From positions 1 through 24,855 of the IMG/VR virus record IMGVR_UViG_3300048031_000012: DNA of 24,855 bases. The stretch is one strand, 5' to 3'. Of the stretch, positions 1 through 6,020 are shown piece after piece; within the stretch, counting starts at the first letter, position 1, and each line of letters begins with the position of its first letter. The position numbers were made by a program, and so were the translations under genes. Under the pieces are notes generated by a model that searched no databases, was not told the origin of the DNA, and saw nothing but the letters and a program-made list of their open reading frames with translations. The stretch comes from a virus.

Positions 1-9
1 ACAAAGATG

Positions 10-34
10 CCAGTTCTCCGAGCAGCTTTGCGAC
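10..34 (+). repeat. Long direct repeat, copy 1
   Basis: This copy starts CCAGTTCTCC and continues GAGCAGCTTTGCGAC. It is followed at 35-60 by a decayed copy ending GCTTTGTTGCGACAC. Its upstream neighbour is outside the window, so it cannot be seen whether a 15-bp palindrome precedes it as it does the other two copies. Confidence 0.8.
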
Positions 35-72
35 CAGAGCTTTCGGCTTTGTTGCGACACTTGCCAATATGT

Positions 73-87
73 GTAGTGACACACTAC
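73..87 (+). repeat. 15-bp palindrome GTAGTG-ACA-CACTAC (site 1)
   Basis: The arms are perfect 6-bp inverted repeats around a 3-nt centre. It is the first of eleven sites sharing GTAGTG-NCN-CACTAC in this window, and it lies between long direct repeats 1 and 2. Confidence 0.9.
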
Positions 88-97
88 CACAATTATA

Positions 98-124
98 CCA
101 GTTCTCTGAGCAGCTTTGCGACAC
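98..124 (+). repeat. Long direct repeat, copy 2
   Basis: This copy starts CCAGTTCTCT and ends GAGCAGCTTTGCGACAC, matching copy 1 with one substitution over the shared part. It begins 10 nt after the 15-bp palindrome at 73-87. Confidence 0.85.
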
Positions 125-139
125 ATCGTTACTTCGTGT

Positions 140-165
140 GTACATCTCCTTGTATGTTTATGTAC
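140..165. repeat. Imperfect inverted repeat GTACAT/ATGTAC
   Basis: GTACAT (140-145) and ATGTAC (160-165) can pair around a 14-nt loop. A second imperfect palindrome follows at 172-188 (TTTAC, GGGCCC, GTAAA with one extra C). Both lie between long repeats 2 and 3; their function is unknown. Confidence 0.4.
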
Positions 166-192
166 GTCGTGTTTACCGGGCCCGTAAATAAG

Positions 193-207
193 GTAGTGAC
201 TCACTAC
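193..207 (+). repeat. 15-bp palindrome GTAGTG-ACT-CACTAC (site 2)
   Basis: A perfect member of the GTAGTG-NCN-CACTAC family, placed 9 nt upstream of long direct repeat 3. Confidence 0.9.
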
Positions 208-216
208 ACGTCGACG

Positions 217-243
217 CCAGTTCTCGAAGCAGCTTTGCGACAC
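217..243 (+). repeat. Long direct repeat, copy 3
   Basis: This copy starts CCAGTTCTCG and ends AGCAGCTTTGCGACAC. It begins 9 nt after the palindrome at 193-207, nearly the same spacing as copy 2, so palindrome plus long repeat behaves as one unit repeated about every 119 nt. Confidence 0.85.
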
Positions 244-271
244 GACATGTACGCAGATGCCTTGTTTTTAT

Positions 272-373
272 AATGTTCCGTTGTAATGTTCCTAATGTTC
301 CACAAGAAGTTCCACAATGTGCAAAAATAAGTCATTGATTTTATTATAATGTTCCTAATGTTCCTAATGTTCC
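272..373 (+). repeat. Iterons, left arm: six copies of AATGTTCC
   Basis: AATGTTCC occurs at 272-279, 285-292, 294-301, 348-355, 357-364 and 366-373. The last three are perfect 9-bp tandem repeats (TAATGTTCC). All six face the same way; the right arm carries six copies in the opposite orientation. A TATAAT-like sequence abuts the first copy (269-274), and another abuts the inner cluster on the opposite strand. Confidence 0.9.
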
Positions 374-462
374 ATGAAAAAAAATATAGCACCCCATACG
401 CGACCCCCCTTATTATGCGATACCAACTACCCACACAATTTGCCTACACCCCAAAAATTAAC
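374..462. other. A/T- and C-rich centre of the iteron array (candidate origin core)
   Basis: This 89-nt segment is the symmetry centre between the opposed iteron arms. It opens with a run of A, continues with C-rich stretches, and has no iterons. In iteron-type origins the unwinding element lies next to such arrays; that this is an origin is inference only. Confidence 0.35.
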
Positions 463-582
463 GGAACATTTGGAACATTGGAACATTCCAATGATTTCAA
501 GCACTTACAGACACACCAAATGGAACATTATAAAACCCGATTGGAACATTGTAATCTTATCAATAACTTAGCACGGAACATT
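463..582 (-). repeat. Iterons, right arm: six copies of GGAACATT
   Basis: GGAACATT, the reverse complement of the left-arm unit, occurs at 463-470, 472-479, 480-487, 522-529, 543-550 and 575-582. The inner trio (463-487) is complementary to the inner trio of the left arm (348-373), so the two could pair over about 25 bp as a cruciform or RNA stem. Confidence 0.9.
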
Positions 583-595
583 ACCTTTTAACTCA

Positions 596-610
596 GTAGT
601 GTCTCACTAC
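596..610 (+). repeat. 15-bp palindrome GTAGTG-TCT-CACTAC (site 3)
   Basis: A perfect family member between the iteron array and the early promoter, about 70 nt upstream of the -35 box. Confidence 0.9.
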
Positions 611-625
611 CTTGTACAACCTCGC

Positions 626-655
626 AATACCTGACGATACCCTGTAATACTTGAC
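626..655 (+). repeat. Three 10-bp-period units upstream of the promoter
   Basis: AATACCTGAC, GATACCCTGT and AATACTTGAC follow one another with an exact 10-bp period, so the units would face the same side of the helix. The third contains a TTGACA-like hexamer without a matching -10. They may be an activator or repressor array for the adjacent promoter; this is inference. Confidence 0.5.
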
Positions 656-677
656 ACAACAAAACACTCTGAAAAAC

Positions 678-706
678 TTGACATTACATGGTTATCATGT
701 TATATT
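678..706 (+). promoter_or_regulatory. Early sigma70-type promoter with operator-like palindrome
   Basis: A consensus -35 TTGACA (678-683) is separated by 17 bp from -10 TATATT (701-706). Transcription would start near 713 and read rightward into the long early operon. The spacer contains ACATG-GTTAT-CATGT (686-700), an inverted repeat exactly between the boxes, where a repressor would block RNA polymerase. The hexamers and spacing are seen directly. Repression is inference. No phage RNA polymerase gene lies in the window, consistent with use of host polymerase. Confidence 0.8.
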
Positions 707-763
707 GGTATATGTTCTGGTGTTATGACTAACGTCCCAGCTCCGCGGGCATCGCTACCTAGT

Positions 764-778
764 GTAGTGTCTCACTAC
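764..778 (+). repeat. 15-bp palindrome GTAGTG-TCT-CACTAC (site 4)
   Basis: A perfect family member in the transcribed leader, about 50 nt downstream of the expected start site. In RNA it would form a 6-bp hairpin with a UCU triloop near the 5' end of the message. It could therefore act either on DNA or on RNA. Confidence 0.9.
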
Positions 779-827
779 TAAATTACTACCAACTAACTAC
801 TAATCAAAACTAACTAATCAAACCAAT
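779..827 (+). promoter_or_regulatory. G-free untranslated leader of the first gene
   Basis: Forty-nine consecutive nucleotides contain no G on the + strand, and CTAATCAAA is repeated at 800-808 and 814-822. Such a leader is expected to stay unstructured and favour ribosome loading on the first gene. The composition is visible; the effect is inferred. Confidence 0.45.
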
Positions 828-837
828 GGAGATTATC

Positions 838-1050
838 ATGCCTATCAAAGCCTATTGCCTCTCATGCGAGCAACCTTACTCACAACGCCGAAAACAACTG
901 GGTTACAACTTCTGCCTAGATTGTGGTGAATACCAAGCGACTAAGCAACGCGCAGGATGGTGTATCGCACCTATCGCGCACAAGCAAGGCGCAACACTTG
1001 TCACCAATCCAAACGACCTCAAGGGTCTCAACAAATACACGGGGGAGTAA
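838..1050 (+). CDS. Small zinc-ribbon protein
   Basis: This 70-residue protein has two CxxC pairs, C7/C10 and C26/C29, the spacing of a zinc ribbon, so it probably binds zinc and may contact nucleic acid or a host protein. I prefer the ATG at 838: GGAGA lies 5-9 nt upstream of it, whereas an in-frame ATG at 826 would contain that ribosome-binding site in its own first codons. It is the first gene after the early promoter, a position where phages often put host-takeover factors; no specific role can be named. The rest of the protein, with a basic stretch and a Gly/Asn-rich C-terminus, resembles short conserved phage proteins of unknown function. Confidence 0.8.
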   Translation: MPIKAYCLSCEQPYSQRRKQLGYNFCLDCGEYQATKQRAGWCIAPIAHKQGATLVTNPNDLKGLNKYTGE

Positions 1051-1051
1051 G

Positions 1052-1300
1052 ATGAAGTTCGAAAACTACAGCGTGGTGAAATGCCCTATGGGTATATCTA
1101 TCAAACCTAACAATGGTGACAGCGATTTAGAAGTAACCTTAACTATAGAAAATGATACTCTACACGTAACTTTGCACGCACACGACAATGATTGGTGTGG
1201 CTCTGACCACATCGTAAGTGAAGCTCGATACCCAATCAAACATTACTGTGAGTGTCACGCAAAATTCGAAGACTGTAGATATCAGGATTGTTGCAGATGA
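1052..1300 (+). CDS. Hypothetical 82-aa protein with Cys-rich C-terminus
   Basis: It starts at the ATG at 1052, one base after the previous stop, with GGGGGAG (1041-1047) as ribosome-binding site. The N-terminal two thirds look like beta strands (alternating hydrophobic residues around LEVTLTIENDTLHVTLHAH). The last 20 residues contain five cysteines (pattern CxC, C, CC) plus His, which suggests metal binding or disulphides. I do not recognise the family. The stop codon overlaps the next start (ATGATG at 1297-1302), indicating translational coupling. Confidence 0.7.
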   Translation: MKFENYSVVKCPMGISIKPNNGDSDLEVTLTIENDTLHVTLHAHDNDWCGSDHIVSEARYPIKHYCECHAKFEDCRYQDCCR

Positions 1301-1527
1301 TGAAATTCTGGACAGTACTTCTACTGACGTATCACGCAGGGTCTGACGATGTCGAACCTATGACTTCAAGTATCCTGTTACCCTCGATGGAAATATGCGG
1401 CGATGTGATGGACGACTTCTATCCAACTATATTCACGCACTATCCTGACAGCATGGCTCAATGCCTAGAAACCGCCGAGGCTTCAACAACTATGACAAGC
1501 CCAATGCCAAAACTAAGACCGTTCTAA
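1297..1527 (+). CDS. Hypothetical 76-aa protein, possibly exported
   Basis: The ATG at 1297 overlaps the previous stop (ATGA); a second in-frame ATG sits at 1300. The N-terminus MMKFWTVLLLTYHAG is short and hydrophobic like a weak signal peptide or membrane anchor. It is followed by an acidic domain with two cysteines, in MEICGDV and DSMAQCLE. Tiny exported or membrane proteins with this layout occur in other phage genomes, but no function is known to me. The gene ends just before the strong ribosome-binding site of the next one. It could be dismissed as chance, but coupling on both sides argues that it is real. Confidence 0.6.
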   Translation: MMKFWTVLLLTYHAGSDDVEPMTSSILLPSMEICGDVMDDFYPTIFTHYPDSMAQCLETAEASTTMTSPMPKLRPF

Positions 1528-1538
1528 AGGAGGACATT

Positions 1539-2456
1539 ATGAATAACGTACACCAACTAGCCACCGCGAGTAGTGACCCACTACCAACAGATGCACCGAC
1601 ACTTGGCTCATCTGCAATGCTCGTAGAAGTCAACATCTCTACATGGGCAGGTCGAAAGAAAGACAAGCGGGCTTCCGCTGATGTCGCTTCCGCGAACCAC
1701 GCCGACAAAGAGGTTGCTAACGTGATCAAGAAGTTACTCGCTAACTCTGACACACTCAAAGCAATACAGACACACGTCACCGCGGCGCGCAACATGCACT
1801 CGAATATGACGATGCCTTGGTCTAACTCTGGGCTACGTCTGTTACCTACAGCGCAATACTTCAACTACAGCGAAGCTATGTCTCAAATGCAGAATGAGTT
1901 TGACGCACTAAAGACTAAGTTTCTAAACTCGTACAACGACGAAGTAATAAACGTACAGCTAAAGCTCGGCTCGTTGTTCTCGCGTGACGACTATCCCACG
2001 ATTGAAACACTCGACAGTAAGTTTGCTTTCCGTATGAACTATATGCCATTGCCAGATGTCGGTGACTTCCGTGTCGATGTGGGCAACGAAGCACTACTCG
2101 AAATCAAGCAGAAGTATGAGGACTTCTATTCCAAACAATACAATACAGCTATGAATGACGTGTGGACACGTTTGCACAAGGCACTGACAAATATGTCTGA
2201 GCGCCTAGACTACAGCAGTAAAGAGGATAAGAAAGTATTTCGTGATACACTCGTTGGTAATGTCACTGACATGATAGAACTACTACGTGTGTGTAACGTG
2301 ACGAAGTCTGTCCAGATGTCCGACATGGCTAACAAACTCGAAGATGCAATGTCTGGTGTTACAGCCGACGCATTGCGTGAGGACGATACGTTCCGCGCCG
2401 AAACCAAAGCGGCAGTCGATGCCGTTATGAAATCACTACCATCATTAGATATATAA
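1539..2456 (+). CDS. Conserved phage protein of a MoxR-VWA module (DUF3150-like)
   Basis: This 305-residue, mainly helical protein starts at ATG 1539 behind AAAGGAGG (1526-1533), the strongest ribosome-binding site here. After a disordered N-terminus that contains a 15-bp palindrome (1570-1584), the segments VNISTWAGRKKDKRAS and MPWSNSGLRLLPTAQYFNY match my recollection of a protein family found beside AAA+ and VWA genes in phages and mobile elements. The DUF3150 label is tentative. No catalytic motif is apparent. Its place before the MoxR-like ATPase (2721) and the VWA protein (4306) suggests it is the third member of that module, perhaps a substrate or adaptor; this is inference from context. 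Confidence 0.75.
   Translation: MNNVHQLATASSDPLPTDAPTLGSSAMLVEVNISTWAGRKKDKRASADVASANHADKEVANVIKKLLANSDTLKAIQTHVTAARNMHSNMTMPWSNSGLRLLPTAQYFNYSEAMSQMQNEFDALKTKFLNSYNDEVINVQLKLGSLFSRDDYPTIETLDSKFAFRMNYMPLPDVGDFRVDVGNEALLEIKQKYEDFYSKQYNTAMNDVWTRLHKALTNMSERLDYSSKEDKKVFRDTLVGNVTDMIELLRVCNVTKSVQMSDMANKLEDAMSGVTADALREDDTFRAETKAAVDAVMKSLPSLDI
1570..1584 (+). repeat. 15-bp palindrome GTAGTG-ACC-CACTAC (site 5), inside a gene
   Basis: A perfect family member within codons 11-16 of the 1539-2456 gene, read as SSDPL in a disordered N-terminal tail. Placement in a tolerant segment suggests the DNA or RNA motif, not the peptide, is what is maintained. Confidence 0.85.
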
Positions 2457-2468
2457 GAAAGGTTTACC

Positions 2469-2672
2469 ATGCACATACACTTTGTAGGTTTTCGCACAGA
2501 TGCAGAATACTCTGCCGCAGTACGTGTGTGGGGAAAGCCTGACTTTATACATATGTGGCACGACCACAGAATGTACGGTGATATCGGGGACAGCGATACT
2601 GTTGTCCTCGCTTCAAAAGGTACGGATAATCCGCACCCTAAATATTCGTGGCAAGATCACGAGCTATGGTAG
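2469..2672 (+). CDS. Hypothetical 67-aa protein
   Basis: The start ATG at 2469 follows AAGAAAGG (2455-2462). The protein is rich in His, Trp and Asp (MHIHFVGFRTDAEYSAAV, IHMWHDHRMYGDI) and could be a small alpha/beta fold; no known domain is visible. Its last codon is TGG and its stop TAG is part of the 15-bp palindrome at 2669-2683, the first of three genes in the window whose stop codon is supplied by this repeat. It lies between two members of the MoxR-VWA module and may be an accessory to it, which is only a positional guess. Confidence 0.65.
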   Translation: MHIHFVGFRTDAEYSAAVRVWGKPDFIHMWHDHRMYGDIGDSDTVVLASKGTDNPHPKYSWQDHELW

Positions 2673-2683
2673 TGGCTCACTAC
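2669..2683 (+). repeat. 15-bp palindrome GTAGTG-GCT-CACTAC (site 6), carries a stop codon
   Basis: A perfect family member. The TAG at 2670-2672 ends the preceding gene. The rest lies in the 48-nt gap before the MoxR-like ATPase, whose G-poor leader resembles the one before the first gene. Confidence 0.9.
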
Positions 2684-2720
2684 TTAACAACACTAAACTT
2701 AAACAAGAAAGAAGAACAAC

Positions 2721-3833
2721 ATGAATAATCAAGCACAATCAATGTACGCACTAAGCCCAGATCAAGTTGCTGATGCAATCAAGAGCCAACTACATGTGGA
2801 TGAAGAAGATAAGAACACACTTATCGTTGAGGGTCACATGGGTAGCGGCAAATCTTCGATACTGAAAACACTGGACGCGCAGTTACCGAAACACAAAGCA
2901 ATCTATTTTGATTGCACAACCAAGGCAGATGCAGGTGACTTGATGATGCCCAAGTTCAAAGACCTAGAAGGTAACGACTATGTGACCTTTGCCACTAACG
3001 AGGAGCTAGGTGTACACATCAAAGATCAACCACTCATTATTATGATAGACGAGGTGGGTAAGAACAAGAGCTTACAGAACCCACTCAATCGTTTGTTCCA
3101 AGAGCGTATGATTGGTATGAACAAACTACATCCTGACACGTTAGTGTTTGCTACAACTAATATTGGTGCAGAAGGTGTCGGTGATATGTTCATGCCACAC
3201 ACATGTAACCGCGTTACGTTTGTACGTATGCGTAAACCTAACAATACGGAATGGATCGAATGGGGTATCAACAACGACATAGACCACAGCCTACTTGGTT
3301 GGTGTAAGGACAATCCACAGTTGTTTGCATCGTTTGAAGACGTGAAAGACCCAGATGAAAACCCGTGGATATTTCACCCAAAAGCTTTTAGACGTTCGTT
3401 CTTTACGCCGCGCTCGGGTCACAAAGCATCTAACTGGCTAAAACAACGCCACCTCCTTGATGATCAAACACTCACAGCCGCATTGATGGGTACGATTGGT
3501 GATCGTGCGGCAATGGACTTGATGGCGTTTGTGACACTAGCTGATCAGCTACCTACCTTGCAGTCTATCAAAGACAATCCAAAGAGTGCCAAAGTACCTG
3601 ACAGCGCCGCCGCTATATGTATGGTTGTGTATAGAACTCTGTCTGCGTTGGACAAAGACTGGCTCAACAGCTGGATGGATTACTTGCCACGCCTCGATAC
3701 CGAAGCACAAGCTATGTTCGCTAATGGTGTACGCGCACCGAAGTATTCAAAGCAGTCAATGGTTATGACTAACAAGAAGTTCACCGAGTGGGCTATGAAG
3801 AACAACCACCTATACACAGCAGACAAGGTATAA
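2721..3833 (+). CDS. MoxR/CobS-like AAA+ ATPase
   Basis: This 370-residue ATPase has a Walker A motif GHMGSGKS (residues 38-45), Walker B LIIMIDE (105-111) and a sensor-1 asparagine in ATTN (N147). The layout and spacing are those of the MoxR branch, which includes CobS-like proteins in marine phages. MoxR ATPases act as chaperone-like hexamers that remodel a partner carrying a VWA domain; the partner here is very probably the 4306-5568 protein. True cobaltochelatase function is unlikely, since no CobN-type subunit is seen and the family name often comes only from ATPase similarity. The C-terminal ~170 residues are less conserved and helical. The ribosome-binding site is a weak purine stretch (AAGAAAGAAGAAC). 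Confidence 0.88.
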   Translation: MNNQAQSMYALSPDQVADAIKSQLHVDEEDKNTLIVEGHMGSGKSSILKTLDAQLPKHKAIYFDCTTKADAGDLMMPKFKDLEGNDYVTFATNEELGVHIKDQPLIIMIDEVGKNKSLQNPLNRLFQERMIGMNKLHPDTLVFATTNIGAEGVGDMFMPHTCNRVTFVRMRKPNNTEWIEWGINNDIDHSLLGWCKDNPQLFASFEDVKDPDENPWIFHPKAFRRSFFTPRSGHKASNWLKQRHLLDDQTLTAALMGTIGDRAAMDLMAFVTLADQLPTLQSIKDNPKSAKVPDSAAAICMVVYRTLSALDKDWLNSWMDYLPRLDTEAQAMFANGVRAPKYSKQSMVMTNKKFTEWAMKNNHLYTADKV

Positions 3834-3835
3834 TT

Positions 3836-4003
3836 ATGGAAAAGAGTTATGACGTAACTGTCGAAGGGCTAGTATCACGAGTTATCTGTGTACTTGCACA
3901 CACCGAAGCCGAAGCAGTCGCAGAGGCAAAGAAAGAGTTCACTTCATTAGTGGGCGCATTAAACGCTGTCGTTGTTACAGCAGAGGAGAGATATAATGGG
4001 TAA
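3836..4003 (+). CDS. Hypothetical 55-aa protein
   Basis: The ATG at 3836 comes three bases after the ATPase stop, so translation is probably coupled. The sequence begins MEKSYDVTVEGLVSRVICV and continues with an Ala/Glu-rich helix (HTEAEAVAEAKKEF). This beta-then-helix pattern is common in tiny phage proteins of unknown role. It overlaps the next gene by 8 nt. It sits inside the MoxR-VWA module, but nothing in the sequence shows what it does. Confidence 0.65.
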   Translation: MEKSYDVTVEGLVSRVICVLAHTEAEAVAEAKKEFTSLVGALNAVVVTAEERYNG

Positions 4004-4304
4004 ACGATGGACAGATAAAGAGGACGGTATCCTCGAAACACTACGTGATGGGGGCATGACCTTTGAGGAAGTTGCTTCCATAATGGGACGCACAAAGCAA
4101 GCAGTACAGCAACGTGCATCTGTATTGAAACGTAACGAACCTACGTTTCGTGAAGTTGTGGATACAGCTTTTGAGAAGCACGGTATCGAGTTCGGTGAAC
4201 CTGATAAGCCGTTGCCGAGAATACAATACATGCTCAGTCAAATGGAACAAGACATCAAGCCGAAGCCGCAGTGGTGGAAAGCTATGATGTGGTGGAGGAA
4301 ATAA
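3996..4304 (+). CDS. SANT/Myb- or GcrA-like DNA-binding protein
   Basis: This 102-residue protein starts at ATG 3996 with GAGGAGAG just upstream. Residues 3-45 read as a three-helix DNA-binding domain: RWTDKEDGILETLRDGG, then FEEVASIMGRTKQAVQQRAS, with the spaced aromatic and leucine residues of Myb/SANT or GcrA-type helix-turn-helix domains. A C-terminal tail rich in Trp and Lys (QWWKAMMWWRK) follows. It is one candidate reader for the 15-bp palindromes or the iterons. The fold assignment is from pattern recognition; target and role are not known. Confidence 0.7.
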   Translation: MGKRWTDKEDGILETLRDGGMTFEEVASIMGRTKQAVQQRASVLKRNEPTFREVVDTAFEKHGIEFGEPDKPLPRIQYMLSQMEQDIKPKPQWWKAMMWWRK

Positions 4305-4305
4305 A

Positions 4306-5568
4306 ATGCTAGCAATCAAACAACTAACTGAGGAGCAACGACTAACAAAAGCCGTTGTATCTATTATGAGTAGCCCGAAGTATGTCGCACTCGCAGGGGT
4401 GCTAATGATCGGGGAGCGTTCTGTAGTGGACGACCCGAGCGTACCGACGGCATGTACCAATGGACGTGACGAGTTCTACGGACGTGAGTTTGTAAGTAAG
4501 CTCAACGATGCCGAGCTTAGATTTCTGGTGTTGCACGAAGTGTATCACAAGTTGTTCCGTCACTTGACCACATGGAAACATCTATACTTGCAAGACGCAC
4601 ATCTTGCGAACGTAGCGTGTGACTACGTGATCAACCTAAAGATTGTAGATGATAACTACCAAGATGGGTTTGCTACTATGACAGGCGAACTTTCAAAAGG
4701 TTGCTATGATCGTCAGTACGTTGGTATGGATACCGCGCAGGTGTACAACTTGCTACGTAAAGATCAACCGCAAGGCGGCGGCCAAGGTGGTGGCGTTGGT
4801 AATCCCGAAGATGGTGATGGTACGCCCGAAGATGGTAGTGGCTCACTACCGAACGGACAAGAACCATTCGATGTACACGATTGGGACGGTGCGCAAGAAA
4901 TGACCGCCGATGAACAACGTGATCTTGCCAGAGAGATTGACGAGGCAGTACGTCAAGGTGCATTGGTTGCAGGGAAGATGGGCAGTGGTGGTGATCGTGA
5001 CCTAGAAGCATTGCTAGAACCACAAGTCGATTGGCGTGAAGTGTTGCGTGAGTTTGTGCAGGCTACATGTACAGGCAGTGATTACTCTACATGGCGTAAA
5101 CCAAAACGTAGGTTGCTTGGTCAAGGTATATACATGCCTAGCACGTACAGCGAACAGGTCGGGGAACTGGTGGTTGCAATCGACACGTCTGGGTCTATCC
5201 AACAGCCCGAAGTCACCGCGTTTCTTTCCGAGGTCAAAGCAATATGCGATATGGTACACCCAGATAAAGTACGTCTGTTGTATTGGGATACAAAGGTATG
5301 TGGTGATGAAACGTATGACACGCATGAACTAGAAACACTTATACAATCTACCAAGATCAAAGGCGGTGGCGGTACAGATGTAGACTGTGTGACTGAGTAC
5401 ATTCGTGAAGAAAGCATCAACGCGCAAGCGGCTATCATCCTAACAGATGGAGAACTATACAGTGGTTGGGGTCAGTGGACTATGCCTGTGTTGTGGTGCG
5501 TTATCGACAACAAGCACAAAGTGCCAGACGTAGGTAAATGTGTACACATAAAATCGAGGGACATGTAA
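4306..5568 (+). CDS. Putative metallopeptidase with VWA-like domain (DUF2201 family, CobT-like)
   Basis: This 420-residue protein has two domains. The N-terminal half carries the zincin motif HEVYH (residues 77-81) of DUF2201-type putative metallopeptidases. A Gly/Glu/Asp-rich linker (about 155-185) follows. The C-terminal half is VWA-like with MIDAS residues DTSGS (293-297), the Thr in GGGGTD (353-358) and TDGE (380-383). In known systems such proteins partner a MoxR-type ATPase, present at 2721-3833. Zn-dependent proteolysis is therefore possible but unproven. The linker contains a 15-bp palindrome (4835-4849). Its stop codon shares a base with the next start (TAATG). CobT-like is a similarity label only; cobalamin synthesis is not implied. 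Confidence 0.85.
   Translation: MLAIKQLTEEQRLTKAVVSIMSSPKYVALAGVLMIGERSVVDDPSVPTACTNGRDEFYGREFVSKLNDAELRFLVLHEVYHKLFRHLTTWKHLYLQDAHLANVACDYVINLKIVDDNYQDGFATMTGELSKGCYDRQYVGMDTAQVYNLLRKDQPQGGGQGGGVGNPEDGDGTPEDGSGSLPNGQEPFDVHDWDGAQEMTADEQRDLAREIDEAVRQGALVAGKMGSGGDRDLEALLEPQVDWREVLREFVQATCTGSDYSTWRKPKRRLLGQGIYMPSTYSEQVGELVVAIDTSGSIQQPEVTAFLSEVKAICDMVHPDKVRLLYWDTKVCGDETYDTHELETLIQSTKIKGGGGTDVDCVTEYIREESINAQAAIILTDGELYSGWGQWTMPVLWCVIDNKHKVPDVGKCVHIKSRDM
4835..4849 (+). repeat. 15-bp palindrome GTAGTG-GCT-CACTAC (site 7), inside a gene
   Basis: A perfect family member located in the flexible Gly-rich linker of the metallopeptidase-VWA gene, where it encodes SGSL. As at site 5, it falls in a region where protein sequence is least constrained. 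Confidence 0.85.
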
Positions 5569-6020
5569 TGGGATATCGTAGTGACGTACATATCGCTGTA
5601 GCCTTTGACAGCAAGAAAAACATGGACGAAGTCATAGCGGCGTACGCCTTGAACATAAATGTAGAGAAGCACAACTTAGTAAATGACTGGGTCATAAAAG
5701 ACGACAACATTCTGTATTTTCACGCAGACAGTGTAAAGTGGTACGACAACTACGAGTGGGTGCAGGGCTACGAGTATATGTTCGAGCTTGTGAAGGAGTT
5801 TTGTGAGGCGCGAGGTTTTTCTTCCGCCTTCCGCCTCTTACGTATTGGCGAAAGCGACGACGATGTAGAGGACAGGCACGATTGGTTTGATGGTGATTAC
5901 GAACATAACGCCGACGACGATCCTCTTTTTGAAAACGAAGCCGACGATAGCGACACCACGTTGATCGACAAACTAATGCTAAACATGGAGATTGTGAGAA
6001 AGATAGAGGTAACACTATGA
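5568..6020 (+). CDS. Conserved phage hypothetical protein (MGYRSDV-type)
   Basis: This 150-residue protein starts at ATG 5568, sharing one base with the preceding stop, with GAGGG about 9 nt upstream. The opening MGYRSDVHIAVAF is typical of a small protein family common in phages and conjugative elements. Members have an alpha/beta N-terminal domain (here about residues 1-95), and this one ends in a strongly acidic tail with a run of Asp and Glu (about 96-130). No catalytic motif is visible and the family has no established function that I know of. The acidic tail could mimic DNA, which is speculation. Confidence 0.75.
   Translation: MGYRSDVHIAVAFDSKKNMDEVIAAYALNINVEKHNLVNDWVIKDDNILYFHADSVKWYDNYEWVQGYEYMFELVKEFCEARGFSSAFRLLRIGESDDDVEDRHDWFDGDYEHNADDDPLFENEADDSDTTLIDKLMLNMEIVRKIEVTL

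Larger units (their letters stand above)
1..837. other. Non-coding control region, left of the early operon
   Basis: No convincing gene lies here: the open frames present run through repeats and lack ribosome-binding sites. The region holds, in order, three ~27-bp direct repeats alternating with two 15-bp palindromes, a block of twelve 8-bp iterons in two opposed groups, two more palindromes, a short 10-bp-period repeat, a strong sigma70-type promoter and a G-free leader. The content is typical of a phage origin plus early control region. That reading is inference; the repeats themselves are seen directly. Confidence 0.75.

Noticed and set aside
10-243. CRISPR array
   Set aside because: Only three long repeats with unequal spacing, spacers containing the dispersed palindrome, and no cas genes apart from an unlinked Cas4-like nuclease.
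7-591. Open frames at 7-273, 204-434 and 349-591 as genes
   Set aside because: They are translated repeats (iterons and direct repeats), lack ribosome-binding sites and overlap one another on both strands.
646-679. A second promoter using TTGACA at 651-656
   Set aside because: No -10-like hexamer lies 15-19 bp downstream.
2721-5568. True cobaltochelatase CobS/CobT for vitamin B12 synthesis
   Set aside because: No CobN or other cobalamin genes are present. The Walker/MIDAS/HExxH pattern fits the general MoxR-VWA class equally well.
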